A stretch of DNA of 64,000 nt from Sinorhizobium kostiense (GTDB lineage Bacteria; Pseudomonadota; Alphaproteobacteria; Rhizobiales; Rhizobiaceae), in the NCBI RefSeq assembly GCF_017874595.1, contig NZ_JAGILA010000002.1, forward strand, positions 372,001-436,000. The letters run 5' to 3'. A program made the position numbers and the translations under genes. Under the pieces are notes generated by a model. The model made no database searches, was not told where the DNA came from, and saw nothing but the letters and a program-made list of their open reading frames with translations. This document shows, piece after piece, positions 1 through 7,759 of the stretch. Every line of letters begins with the position of its first letter. Position 1 is the first letter of the stretch.

Positions 1-893
1 CGTCGCAACTCTTCGACTACAACATGGCGACACGGGAGCGGAAGCTGCTGAAGACCCAGGAGGTGCCATCAGGCCACAAGCCGGAGGACTACGTGACCCG
101 TCGCGTCTTCGCGCCGGCTCCAGATGGCGCAGCGGTTCCGGTCACTCTTCTTTATCGCAAGGACACCCAGCTCGACGGCTCTGCGCCCTGTCTGCTCTAC
201 GGCTACGGCGCCTATGGCATTACCATTCCGGCGAGCTTCAACACCAATTGCCTGTCGCTCGTCGACCGCGGCTTCGTCTATGCCATCGCCCATATCCGCG
301 GCGGCAAGGACAAGGGCTTCCAGTGGTACGAAGATGGGAAAATGGCGAGGAAGCCCAATACCTTCAGGGACTTCATCGCCGCTGCTGACTATTTGAATCA
401 GGAGAGGTTCACCTCTTACGCGAAGATCGTGGCCGAAGGCGGCTCGGCCGGCGGCATGCTCATGGGCGCGGTAGCCAACATGGCGCCGGAGAAGTTCGGC
501 GGCATCATTGCCGCCGTGCCCTTCGTCGATGTGCTGAGCACCATGCTCGACGACACCCTGCCGCTCACTCCGCCGGAATGGCCCGAATGGGGCAATCCGA
601 TCGAAAGCGCGGAATTCTACAACATCATCGCCAGCTACTCGCCATATGACAACGTAGCCGCCAAGTCCTATCCGGCCATTCTGGCAATCGGCGGCCTCAC
701 CGATCCGCGCGTCACCTATTGGGAGCCGGCCAAATGGGTGGCGAAACTTCGCGAGAAGACCACGGGCAGCGAACCGATCCTGTTGAAGACCAACATGGAG
801 GCAGGCCATGGCGGCGCTTCGGGGCGCTTCCAGCGGCTGGAGGAGATCGCCTTTGAATATGCTTTCGCCATCAAGGTCGCCGGCAGGGTGTAG
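1..893 (+). CDS. ptrB: Oligopeptidase B (prolyl oligopeptidase family), 3' part
   Basis: This is the C-terminal catalytic domain of a serine oligopeptidase that cleaves short peptides after basic residues, usually in the cytoplasm. The frame is open from position 3 with no start, so the gene begins left of the window; the ATG at 24 is internal. Counting from that Met, the nucleophile lies in GGSAGG (S141), the acid is probably D227 in GLTDPR and the histidine is H262 in EAGHGG, the S-D-H order of S9 peptidases. The glycine-rich YGYGAYG segment before the nucleophile is typical of the family. Stop TAG is at 891-893, and the next gene starts 11 bases later behind a good ribosome site. The family assignment is strong; substrate preference is inferred from the family. 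Confidence 0.93.
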   Translation, partial: SQLFDYNMATRERKLLKTQEVPSGHKPEDYVTRRVFAPAPDGAAVPVTLLYRKDTQLDGSAPCLLYGYGAYGITIPASFNTNCLSLVDRGFVYAIAHIRGGKDKGFQWYEDGKMARKPNTFRDFIAAADYLNQERFTSYAKIVAEGGSAGGMLMGAVANMAPEKFGGIIAAVPFVDVLSTMLDDTLPLTPPEWPEWGNPIESAEFYNIIASYSPYDNVAAKSYPAILAIGGLTDPRVTYWEPAKWVAKLREKTTGSEPILLKTNMEAGHGGASGRFQRLEEIAFEYAFAIKVAGRV

Positions 894-904
894 GAGGAAG
901 CGCC

Positions 905-1432
905 GTGCCGGTCTATGTCGCACTGTTAAGGGCGGTCAATGTTGGCGGCACCGGTACTCTGCCCATGGCAGAGTTGAAGACGATCTGCGAAGGCCTCGGC
1001 TTTGCCGACGTGCAGACCTACATCCAGAGCGGCAACGTCCTCTTCCGCTCCAATCTCGCGGAAGACGAGGTGCGGCGGCCTCTTGAGGAGGCGCTCGCAG
1101 CAAGGATGGGCAAGGCGCCGGGCGTCATCATGCGCAGCCGGCGCGAGCTCGAGACGGTTTTGGCGGAGGCACCATTTGCAGACGCCAAGCCCAACTTCCT
1201 GCTCGTCACCTTCTTGCCGGAGCCGCCTGCCGCGGGCGCGCTCGACAAGCTGGTCGCGCCGGACGGAGAAGAGGTGCATATCCACGGCCGAGAAATCTAT
1301 ATCCACTACCCGAACGGGTCCGGCCGTTCGAAGCTCAAGCTGCCGGCGCTGAAGCCAGGCACGGCGCGTAACCTCAACACTGTTCGAAAGCTCGCAGACA
1401 TGGCTGCGGCTTTGGAGGACGGCGACTCCTGA
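905..1432 (+). CDS. DUF1697 family protein
   Basis: A 175-residue protein of the DUF1697 family, small cytosolic proteins of unknown biochemical role. The family signature is visible at the N terminus (YVALLRAVNVGG) and in the following QSGNVLF segment. The start is GTG at 905, chosen because AGGAGGAAG lies just upstream at 892-900 and the protein then begins exactly at the conserved MPVYVALLRAVNVGG. It follows ptrB by 11 bases on the same strand and is probably cotranscribed with it. It converges on the TetR gene to the right, with only a few bases between the two stops. No catalytic residues can be assigned. Confidence 0.85.
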   Translation: MPVYVALLRAVNVGGTGTLPMAELKTICEGLGFADVQTYIQSGNVLFRSNLAEDEVRRPLEEALAARMGKAPGVIMRSRRELETVLAEAPFADAKPNFLLVTFLPEPPAAGALDKLVAPDGEEVHIHGREIYIHYPNGSGRSKLKLPALKPGTARNLNTVRKLADMAAALEDGDS

Positions 1433-1438
1433 ACAGCA

Positions 1439-2059
1439 TCACGCCGGCGCTGCCGGTTGGAACAGCAGCCTCACGAAGCTGCGAAAGACGAGCAGCTGAT
1501 CGGGAAGGCTCTTCGGCTCCTTGAGCGCTTTCGAGAGAACGATCCCGCCTTCGAGGACGGTTGACACCATATCGGCGAGCTGGTCGGCATCCAGAGGCTC
1601 GCGGGGCCGATAGGCCTGCATGATGTCCCTGAACATGGCTCCGAAACGGCGGCGCCACATCAGCGCCGCCTGGCGGTTCAATTCCCGGATCTCCCGATCG
1701 AAGGCGCGCTCCTGGGTGCACATTGTAGCGACAAGGCAACCGGGATGGCCGTTCGGCAGATCGGCCAGCAACTCCGAAAGCAACTTGAGGCCTAAAAGGA
1801 AAGCCTGTAGAGGGTCGTCCGCGAGCTCGCGTCCTCGCCCAAAGATCTCGTCGTAGATCTTTTCGTCATTCTCGATGTAGCGCTCGAGCAGCGCCTTCGC
1901 GAGCTCGTTCTTGTCGCGAAAATGATAGAAGAATCCACTCTTCGTGATGCCGATTTCGACGATCAGCTCATCGATGGAGGTGGCCCCGAAGCCCTTGGCG
2001 AGCACCGCGACCTCGGCCGCGTCGAGGATCCTTGTCCGCGTTTCCTCGCCCTTTCGCAT
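1439..2059 (-). CDS. TetR/AcrR family transcriptional regulator
   Basis: A 206-residue repressor-type regulator. The N-terminal TetR helix-turn-helix spans roughly residues 8-55 (TRTRILDAAEVAVLAKGF, then SIDELIVEIGITKSGFFYHF), with the GFFYHF recognition-helix end typical of TetR proteins. The C-terminal part is a ligand-binding domain with no recognisable ligand motif. ATG at 2059 is preferred over an upstream in-frame start at 2092 because CAGGAG precedes it and the protein then starts at MRKGEETRTRIL. A perfect palindrome just upstream (2069-2085) suggests autorepression. It is divergent from the homocysteine methyltransferase gene at 2281, which could be its target; that is inference. Confidence 0.88.
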   Translation of the reverse strand: MRKGEETRTRILDAAEVAVLAKGFGATSIDELIVEIGITKSGFFYHFRDKNELAKALLERYIENDEKIYDEIFGRGRELADDPLQAFLLGLKLLSELLADLPNGHPGCLVATMCTQERAFDREIRELNRQAALMWRRRFGAMFRDIMQAYRPREPLDADQLADMVSTVLEGGIVLSKALKEPKSLPDQLLVFRSFVRLLFQPAAPA

Positions 2060-2068
2060 GGTGCGCTC

Positions 2069-2085
2069 CTGTACCGCCAGTACAG
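2069..2085. promoter_or_regulatory. Palindromic operator upstream of the TetR gene
   Basis: CTGTAC-CGCCA-GTACAG has perfect 6-bp arms with a 5-bp centre. It lies 10 bases before the TetR start codon, overlapping the leader, the usual place for an autoregulatory TetR-family operator. Binding by this TetR protein is inferred, not shown. Confidence 0.5.
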
Positions 2086-2280
2086 TTTTCATTTGAGAAA
2101 TCAGAGGCGAGCGGATCCCCCGTCGCCCGTCTCTTACGGCAAGTTCCTGATGTTACAGCGGTATGCGGGTTTTCGGGCAATAGTATACCGCAAGCCGGCT
2201 AGTTTAGCAGATGGCAAAAAGGCAGAAATGCCTTCCGGCCCCGGCACCAGAGCATGAGTGCTGCATGAGGAGGGAAACAG

Positions 2281-3249
2281 ATGGAACATGAAGTTGCCAA
2301 ATATAGACATGATCTGCCGCTCCTGCGGGGAGGAATGTTCCTCAGCGACGGGGGAATGGAAACGACGCTGATCTTCCATGAGGGATTGGAACTCCCGCAT
2401 TTCGCATCCTTCGTCCTTTTGTCCTCGTCGGAGGGTCGGCGGCGGTTGCTCGGCTACTACACGCGCTACCTGGACATCGCCCGGCGCCACTCCACCGGTT
2501 TCGTGCTCGACACGGCGACATGGCGGGCCAATGCCGATTGGGGCGAAAAGCTAGGCTATGACACAGAAGCCTTGGCTCAGATCAACAAGGACGCAGTCTA
2601 CCTGCTGACGGATCTACGTGGCGAATACGAACGGCCGCAGGCGCCGATCGTCATCAGTGGGGCGATCGGGCCGCGCGGAGACGGCTACAAGGCCGGCCGG
2701 ATGACGGTCGACGAAGCGGAAGACTATCACGCGGCGCAAGTTTCAGCCTTTGCCGCGAGCGAAGCAGACATGGTGGCCGCTTATACGCTGACCAATATCG
2801 ATGAGGCGATCGGCGTTGCCCGCGCGGCGAAGAACAATGGAATGCCTTGCGCCATCTCCTTTACGGTCGAGACAGACGGCAGGCTCGTGACCGGCCGCTC
2901 GATCGAGGAAGCGATCGAGACCGTGGACGCGGCAACCGGCGGCTACCCGCATTACTACATGGTCAATTGCGCGCATCCGAGTCATTTCGAAAGAAGCCTC
3001 GACCAGCGTCAGCCCTGGGTGCAACGCATCGGCGGCATCCGCGCCAATGCCTCTACCAAGAGCCATGCCGAGCTCGATGAGAGCGAGACGTTGGACATGG
3101 GCGATACGCATGATCTCGCCGAACGCTATCGCGGCTTGACAGCGCGTATGCCGCATCTGCGCATCCTCGGCGGCTGCTGCGGTACGGATCACCGCCATAT
3201 CGCGGCCATCTGCGAGGCATGTCTGCCGCCGGCTGCCCTCAGCGCCTGA
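2281..3249 (+). CDS. Homocysteine S-methyltransferase family protein
   Basis: A 322-residue zinc-dependent methyltransferase of the MmuM / homocysteine S-methyltransferase family, which moves a methyl group from a donor such as S-methylmethionine to homocysteine or a related thiol. The N-terminal LSDGGMETTL motif and the three zinc cysteines are present: C230 in MVNCAHP and C299-C300 in GGCCGTD near the C terminus. The start at 2281 follows GAGGAGGGAAACAG. The gene is divergent from the TetR regulator with about 220 bp between them, so TetR control is plausible. The true methyl donor and acceptor are not determinable from sequence. Confidence 0.88.
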   Translation: MEHEVAKYRHDLPLLRGGMFLSDGGMETTLIFHEGLELPHFASFVLLSSSEGRRRLLGYYTRYLDIARRHSTGFVLDTATWRANADWGEKLGYDTEALAQINKDAVYLLTDLRGEYERPQAPIVISGAIGPRGDGYKAGRMTVDEAEDYHAAQVSAFAASEADMVAAYTLTNIDEAIGVARAAKNNGMPCAISFTVETDGRLVTGRSIEEAIETVDAATGGYPHYYMVNCAHPSHFERSLDQRQPWVQRIGGIRANASTKSHAELDESETLDMGDTHDLAERYRGLTARMPHLRILGGCCGTDHRHIAAICEACLPPAALSA

Positions 3250-3266
3250 TTCATGCAGTTTTCAGT

Positions 3267-3291
3267 CCCTCCCGCGAAACCGGCGGGAGGG
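3267..3291. terminator. GC-rich hairpin between the methyltransferase and selO genes
   Basis: CCCTCCCGC (3267-3275) pairs perfectly with GCGGGAGGG (3283-3291) across a 7-base loop. There is no T-run on the plus strand, so it may be a weak terminator or an mRNA-stabilising hairpin. Confidence 0.4.
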
Positions 3292-3386
3292 AGCCCATGA
3301 GGCCTCGCCCCTCGCGAAAAGCGGACGGCTCGTGTAGACTCGCCGGGAAAGGGCGGCCGGAGCATCCTCATCACAGCCGCTGGAGA

Positions 3387-4895
3387 ATGATGGATAGAGT
3401 TCCGCCGAGCAAAGCCTCTGAGACCGGCCCCTTCCCCTTCGACAACAGCTATGCGCGGCTGCCCGCCAACTTCTATGCGCGTGTCGAGCCGACGCCGGTG
3501 GCGGAGCCATGGCTCATCAAGCTCAATCGGTCGCTTGCCGAGGAACTCGGACTCGATGTCGAAGCGCTCGAACGCGAGGGCGCGGCGATCTTCTCCGGCA
3601 ACAAGGTGCCCGCGGGCGCGGAGCCCATCGCGATGGCCTATGCCGGCCACCAGTTCGGTACATTCGTCCCCCAGCTCGGCGACGGCCGCGCGATCCTCCT
3701 CGGCGAGGTGACCGATTGCAACGGGAAGCGCCGCGATATCCAGCTCAAGGGATCCGGTCAGACGCCCTACTCCCGCCGTGGCGACGGGCGTGCAGCGCTC
3801 GGGCCCGTCCTGCGCGAATACATTGTCAGCGAGGCAATGCATGCGCTCGGCATTCCGACCACGCGGGCACTCGCCGCGTCGGTTACCGGCCAGCCGGTCT
3901 ATCGCGAGGAGATCTTGCCCGGGGCCGTGTTCACCCGCGTCGCTGCGAGCCACATCCGCGTCGGCACCTTCCAGTTCTTCGCGGCCCGCGGCGACATCGA
4001 GTCGGTCCGGACGCTTGCGGATTATGTGATCGACCGCCACTACCCCGAGCTCAAGGATGACGAGCGGCCCTATTTCGCCCTCTTCAAGGCGGTAGCGGCG
4101 CGCCAGGCGGAACTGATCGCGCGCTGGCTGCATGTCGGCTTCATCCATGGCGTGATGAACACGGACAATATGACGATCTCCGGCGAGACGATCGACTTCG
4201 GCCCCTGCGCCTTCATGGATGCCTATGATCCCAAGAAGGTGTTCAGCTCGATCGACCAGTTCGGCCGCTACGCCTATGCCAACCAGCCCGCCATCGGGCA
4301 ATGGAATCTTGCCCGGCTCGCCGAAACGCTCGTGACGCTCTTTGACGCGGCCGCGGATACGGCGGTCAATCTCGCAAACGAGGTGCTGACAGATTACGGA
4401 CCGATCTTCCAGAGCCACTGGCTCGAAGGCATGCGCCGCAAGATCGGGCTTGCGACGGCGGAAGACGGGGACCTCGACCTTGTCCAGTCCCTGTTGACGC
4501 TGATGCACAAGGGCAATGCGGATTTCACCCTCACTTTCCGGCGCCTCGCGGATTCGGCAGAGGACGAGCGGGCGGACGCGCGCCTTGCCACTCTCTTCGA
4601 AGGATCGGGCGAGCTTTCGCCCTGGCTTAAGGACTGGCGCCGCCGGCTCGAACGCGAAACGCAATCGCCAGGCGAGCGTGCCGCCGCCATGCGGGCCGTC
4701 AATCCGGCCTTCATTCCGCGTAATCACCGGGTGGAACAGGCGATCGAGGCGGCGATCCAGGGTGCCGACTTCTCGCTCTTCGAGGCTCTCCTCGCCGTCA
4801 CGGCGAAGCCTTACGAGGACCAGCCGCAACATGCCTTCTTTGCGGAACCGCCGAAGCCGGGAGAAGAAGTGCTGCAGACCTTCTGCGGCACCTGA
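3387..4895 (+). CDS. selO: SelO / YdiU family protein adenylyltransferase (AMPylator pseudokinase)
   Basis: A 502-residue member of the SelO (YdiU, UPF0061) family, pseudokinases known to transfer AMP from ATP to Ser, Thr or Tyr of target proteins and linked to redox stress. Visible hallmarks are YAGHQFG, LGDGRAILLGE, the KGSGQTPYSRRGDGRA nucleotide-binding region, HGVMNTDNM and the metal-binding DFGPCAFMD. The frame extends upstream to 3219, overlapping the methyltransferase gene, but conserved sequence begins only after the double Met at 3387/3390, which follow TGGAGA; 3387 is taken. The protein ends in FCGT, with a Cys close to the C terminus as in many bacterial SelO proteins, but without selenocysteine. 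It converges on the beta-lactamase gene. Confidence 0.94.
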   Translation: MMDRVPPSKASETGPFPFDNSYARLPANFYARVEPTPVAEPWLIKLNRSLAEELGLDVEALEREGAAIFSGNKVPAGAEPIAMAYAGHQFGTFVPQLGDGRAILLGEVTDCNGKRRDIQLKGSGQTPYSRRGDGRAALGPVLREYIVSEAMHALGIPTTRALAASVTGQPVYREEILPGAVFTRVAASHIRVGTFQFFAARGDIESVRTLADYVIDRHYPELKDDERPYFALFKAVAARQAELIARWLHVGFIHGVMNTDNMTISGETIDFGPCAFMDAYDPKKVFSSIDQFGRYAYANQPAIGQWNLARLAETLVTLFDAAADTAVNLANEVLTDYGPIFQSHWLEGMRRKIGLATAEDGDLDLVQSLLTLMHKGNADFTLTFRRLADSAEDERADARLATLFEGSGELSPWLKDWRRRLERETQSPGERAAAMRAVNPAFIPRNHRVEQAIEAAIQGADFSLFEALLAVTAKPYEDQPQHAFFAEPPKPGEEVLQTFCGT

Positions 4896-4940
4896 CTGGG
4901 TCGCGGCGTCATAGCCTCGGCGCGCCTTTACACCCTGCAT

Positions 4941-5831
4941 TCAGACCATATCGGCGACGATCCTGCCGATCTCGGAAAAGATCGGGTTCAACACCTCGAG
5001 CGGCGCTTTCGCTTCACCGGTATAAGCGGCAATGAGGATGGGTCCACGCACTTCCGGCAAAGCGAAGCCGATATCCGAGACGGCGCCGGTCATGCTTGTC
5101 CCGGTCTTGTCGCCGATCCGCCAGTCCTTCGGTACACCCGCCCGCAGCCGCGCATCGCCGGTCTTGTTCGCGATCATCCAGCCGACAAGCTGCTGGCGCG
5201 AAGTTCCCGACAGCACCGAACCGAAGGCCAGCTTACCGAGCGTTTCCAGCATCGCTGCAGGCGTCGTCGTATCGCGCGGGTCGCCGAACTCGGCTTCGTT
5301 AAGCTCGGGTTCCATGCGGTCGAGACGCGTCGTCTCGTCTCCGATCGACCGCAGCCACGATGTCAGCCCGGCCGGACCGCCGTAGCTTTCCAGCAGCAGG
5401 TTGGCGGCGGCGTTGTCGCTGATGGTGATCGCCGCCTCGCAGAGCTCGGCAACGGTCATGCCATTGCCGCCGACACGCTTCTCGGTGACCGGCGAATGGG
5501 GCAGCAACATATCCCTGCCGAAAGTAAGACGCCGGTCGAGCGCCTCCTCGCCCCGATCGACGCGCGCCAGCGCATAGGCCGCCGCAAGCGCCTTGAAGGT
5601 CGAGCACATGGCGAAGCGTTCGGTCTGCCTATGACCGAAGGAAATATTGGTCTCGGTGTCGAGCACGGAAACGCCAAGGCGTCCCCCGGTGAGCTTTTCG
5701 AGCTCTTCGAGCTGCTTCGTAACGTCATCCTCCGCTTGGGAGAAAGCCAGCGCAGGAGCCGGCAAAATGAACGCCGGATAGAGTGTGGCGGTTGCAAACA
5801 ACACGCTGCGACGACTGATAGGCAAAGGCAT
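4941..5831 (-). CDS. Class A beta-lactamase
   Basis: A 296-residue periplasmic serine beta-lactamase that hydrolyses beta-lactam antibiotics. All class A motifs are intact: S77-T-F-K80 (acylated serine and its lysine), S138-D-N140, the omega-loop E174-P-E-L-N178 and K242-T-G244. The N terminus has SRRSVLFATA followed by a hydrophobic stretch and an ALA site near residue 29, so export may be Tat-dependent. Length is normal for the class. It stands alone, reads toward selO, and its codon use resembles its neighbours, suggesting a resident chromosomal enzyme and not a recent acquisition. The substrate range cannot be read from sequence. Confidence 0.95.
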   Translation of the reverse strand: MPLPISRRSVLFATATLYPAFILPAPALAFSQAEDDVTKQLEELEKLTGGRLGVSVLDTETNISFGHRQTERFAMCSTFKALAAAYALARVDRGEEALDRRLTFGRDMLLPHSPVTEKRVGGNGMTVAELCEAAITISDNAAANLLLESYGGPAGLTSWLRSIGDETTRLDRMEPELNEAEFGDPRDTTTPAAMLETLGKLAFGSVLSGTSRQQLVGWMIANKTGDARLRAGVPKDWRIGDKTGTSMTGAVSDIGFALPEVRGPILIAAYTGEAKAPLEVLNPIFSEIGRIVADMV

Positions 5832-6005
5832 TGTCTCTTTCCTCCGTTCGGGCGGTGCATCCGCTTCCGACTACTAAATTATTGATATCGAATATTAATC
5901 CGAATTGACTACGTCTCGCTACGAGCCGAATATGGCGGTCTTGTGCCCAATCAGTGCGGCGACCGGTGTGCTACGAGAGATTGCACGGGGAGAAATGGCC
6001 CAGCC

Positions 6006-6034
6006 TTGATGGGTACGAGTGGCACCCATATAGT
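6006..6034 (+). promoter_or_regulatory. Promoter of the MerR-family gene, with a partial palindrome in the spacer
   Basis: TTGATG (6006-6011) and TATAGT (6029-6034) are separated by 17 bases and lie about 30 bases upstream of the MerR start. The spacer holds an imperfect palindrome, GGGTACGAGTGGCACCC (6011-6027), which is where MerR-family proteins bind. Autoregulation is inferred. Confidence 0.45.
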
Positions 6035-6062
6035 GCTCCACAGCTGTAGACATGGATTGCAT

Positions 6063-6476
6063 ATGTATTCGATCGGCGAACTCTCCCGGCGGACGGGCGT
6101 CAAAATCCCGACGATCCGGTACTACGAGCAGATGGGGCTGCTTGCCGCGCCGGAGCGGTCGGAAGGCAACCAGAGGCGCTACGAAAGGCGCGAACTCAAG
6201 CGGCTCGCCTTCATTCGCCATGCGCGCGACCTCGGCCTGTCGATCGACGCGATCCGCGATCTTCTGGAGTTGAGCGAACAGCCGGAGCGCCCATGCGGCG
6301 AAGCGGACCGCATCGCGAGCGAGCATCTCGCCGGCGTTCGGGAGAAGATCGCTCGTCTGAGGAAGTTGGAGCACGAATTGGAGCGGATCGTCGCCTGCCA
6401 TGGCAATCATATGATCGGCGATTGTTACGTCTTCCGTGCGCTCGCCGACCACTCCTTGTGCGAGGGCGAACATTGA
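6063..6476 (+). CDS. MerR family transcriptional regulator
   Basis: A 137-residue MerR-type regulator. The winged helix-turn-helix starts at the very N terminus (MYSIGELSRRTGVKIPTIRYYEQ) and continues through NQRRYERRELKRLAFIRHARDLG. A dimerisation helix follows, and the C-terminal part carries four cysteines (C78, C112, C121, C133). C78 sits where ZntR/CadR-type metal sensors have a ligand cysteine, so sensing of a soft or divalent metal is possible, but oxidants cannot be excluded. The start at 6063 begins exactly at the DNA-binding domain; the 40 upstream in-frame codons have no similarity to the family. No metal-export gene lies next to it. Confidence 0.85.
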   Translation: MYSIGELSRRTGVKIPTIRYYEQMGLLAAPERSEGNQRRYERRELKRLAFIRHARDLGLSIDAIRDLLELSEQPERPCGEADRIASEHLAGVREKIARLRKLEHELERIVACHGNHMIGDCYVFRALADHSLCEGEH

Positions 6477-6494
6477 GCGCCGGAACGAATCTGT

Positions 6495-6522
6495 TTGACA
6501 AAAACCGGGAAATGGAGAATCT
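6495..6522 (+). promoter_or_regulatory. Promoter for the leader peptide / GNAT transcript
   Basis: A consensus -35 TTGACA (6495-6500) is followed after 16 bases by GAATCT (6517-6522), a weak -10 in the usual rhizobial spacing. Transcription would begin within a few bases of the ATG at 6529, so the leader would be leaderless or nearly so, as is known for the Sinorhizobium trp leader. Confidence 0.5.
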
Positions 6523-6528
6523 ACCGGC

Positions 6529-6579
6529 ATGATCAAGAACGCACCCATTTGCCGCGCGTATTTTTGGCTGTTCCGATAG
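6529..6579 (+). CDS. Putative 16-residue leader peptide (Y-F-W-L-F run)
   Basis: The short frame encodes MIKNAPICRAYFWLFR and stops with TAG at 6577-6579. Five aromatic or large hydrophobic residues in a row (Y11 F12 W13 L14 F15) directly follow an RNA segment (6551-6555) that can pair with the next segment of the attenuator. That is the layout of an amino-acid-sensing leader peptide. There is no Shine-Dalgarno sequence; the predicted transcript start is at or next to the ATG. The peptide itself probably has no product function. Recognition rests on architecture, not on similarity to a named leader. Confidence 0.55.
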   Translation: MIKNAPICRAYFWLFR

Positions 6580-6623
6580 GAGCGGCCTGCTGATCATGTT
6601 CAACAAGGCCGCCATCAGGCGGC
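6551..6623 (+). promoter_or_regulatory. Transcription attenuator with mutually exclusive hairpins
   Basis: Four segments can pair in the classical order. Segment 1 GCCGC (6551-6555, inside the leader codons) pairs with segment 2 GCGGC (6582-6586). Segment 2 extended, GCGGCCT (6582-6588), pairs perfectly with segment 3 AGGCCGC (6606-6612), the antiterminator. Segment 3 GCCGCC (6608-6613) pairs with segment 4 GGCGGC (6618-6623), the terminator. A ribosome stalled on the Tyr-Phe-Trp codons would mask segment 1 and favour the antiterminator. A further 12-nt perfect complement of segment 3/4, at 6641-6652, could form an extra long hairpin just before the acetyltransferase ribosome site. Confidence 0.6.
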
Positions 6624-6633
6624 TTTTGTTTTT
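6608..6633 (+). terminator. Intrinsic terminator of the attenuator
   Basis: GCCGCC-ATCA-GGCGGC (6608-6623) is followed by TTTTGTTTTT, a textbook rho-independent terminator located between the leader peptide and the GNAT gene. Confidence 0.8.
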
Positions 6634-6672
6634 CACGGCACCTGATGGCGGCAGAGCCACAAGGAGCCGAGA

Positions 6673-7176
6673 ATGCTGCAGACCGCCATCCCCAACCTTC
6701 GCCCCGTGCCCTCGCCCAGGGCGCCCATGGTGACGATCCGTTGCGCGAAGCCGCGAGATCTTGCCGAACTGCGCGAGATGATCGTCGAGCTTTCCACCCA
6801 CCACGGCGACGCCGCCCCGATTACAAACGAACAGCTCGAGCGCGACCTCTTCGGCCGCACGCCCTGGATCACAGCCCTCGTCGCCGAAGCCGGCGGTCAG
6901 TTGATCGGCTACGCCATCCTGGTTCCGCAATACCGGGCGGCCGAGGGCGCGCGCGGCATGGAACTGCATCACCTTTTCGTGCGCGCCGGCCACCGCGGCA
7001 CCGGCATCGGCCGGCACCTTGTCGCCAGGGCGCGGGAGCAGGCGAAGATGGCCGGATGTGACTACCTCACGGTCAGCGCCGCCACTGGCAATCTTAAGGC
7101 CCATCGTTTCTATGAATCGGAGCGCTTCGTGCCTCGCCCGGTGACCGGAATGCGCTATATGCAAAAACTCGGCTGA
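6673..7176 (+). CDS. GNAT family N-acetyltransferase
   Basis: A 167-residue acetyl-CoA-dependent acetyltransferase. The GNAT core is clear: VTIRCAKPRDLAELREMIVEL (beta1-alpha1), GYAILVPQY, ELHHLFVRAGHRGTGIGRHLV with the Q/RxxGxG/A pyrophosphate-binding loop (RGTGIG), then LTVSAATGNLKAHRFYESERF at the C-terminal side. The start at 6673 has AAGGAG upstream. About 18 residues precede the domain. The acceptor substrate is unknown. The gene lies behind a predicted attenuator whose leader is rich in aromatic codons, suggesting expression responds to charging of an aromatic tRNA or to slowed translation. The next gene starts 13 bases after its stop. Confidence 0.9.
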   Translation: MLQTAIPNLRPVPSPRAPMVTIRCAKPRDLAELREMIVELSTHHGDAAPITNEQLERDLFGRTPWITALVAEAGGQLIGYAILVPQYRAAEGARGMELHHLFVRAGHRGTGIGRHLVARAREQAKMAGCDYLTVSAATGNLKAHRFYESERFVPRPVTGMRYMQKLG

Positions 7177-7189
7177 CATGGAGGACGGT

Positions 7190-7759
7190 ATGCGGCTTGC
7201 GATCGTGCTGACGGAAGGCTTTGCCGATTGGGAATGCGCGCTGTTGATGGCGACGGCGCGCGCCGAACTCGGCGTCGAACTCCTGGTCGCCTCACCCGGA
7301 GGCACGGTGGTCACCTCCATGGGCGGTCTGCACATTACGCCGCATCTGCCGGCAAAGACGCTCGCGCCGGCGGAGTTCGACGGCCTCGTGCTTTGCGGCG
7401 GCACGATCTGGGAAACAGACGCAGCACCCGATCTGTCGCATACCATCCGTGCGTTCCACATGCAGAACCGTGTCGTCGCGGCGATCTGCGGCGCCACTCG
7501 GGCGCTTGCGGCTAGCGGGATCCTGGATCGGACCGATCATACCGGAAATTCGGCCGAAAGCCTTGCGGCGGTGCCCGGCTATCATGGCCAGAGCCATTAC
7601 CGTAACCAGCCACAAGCGGTTCGCAGCGGTCGGTTGGTGACCGCCGGCGGCACTGCGCCGGTCAGCTTTGCGGCCGAAATCTTTCGCGCCCTCGGCCTCG
7701 GATCCGAGGCGCTCGATGCCTATCTCGAGATGTATGCCGAGGAGCATCGACTCCGCTGA
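7190..7759 (+). CDS. DJ-1/PfpI family protein (class I glutamine amidotransferase-like)
   Basis: A 189-residue protein of the DJ-1/PfpI superfamily, which includes proteases, glyoxalases and redox chaperones. The nucleophile elbow is intact with C100 in AAICGATRAL, preceded by the GLVLCGG segment. ATG at 7190 is preferred to the in-frame ATG at 7178 because GGAGG (inside the 7178 codons) has ideal spacing to it and the protein then begins MRLAIVLTEGFADWE, as in the family. It is 13 bases behind the GNAT gene and is probably part of the same attenuated transcript. Which DJ-1 activity it has cannot be determined. Confidence 0.87.
   Translation: MRLAIVLTEGFADWECALLMATARAELGVELLVASPGGTVVTSMGGLHITPHLPAKTLAPAEFDGLVLCGGTIWETDAAPDLSHTIRAFHMQNRVVAAICGATRALAASGILDRTDHTGNSAESLAAVPGYHGQSHYRNQPQAVRSGRLVTAGGTAPVSFAAEIFRALGLGSEALDAYLEMYAEEHRLR

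Noticed and set aside
3189-4940. A 583-codon minus-strand open frame opposite selO
   Set aside because: Composition is typical of antisense shadows in GC-rich DNA, and every SelO motif lies on the plus strand.
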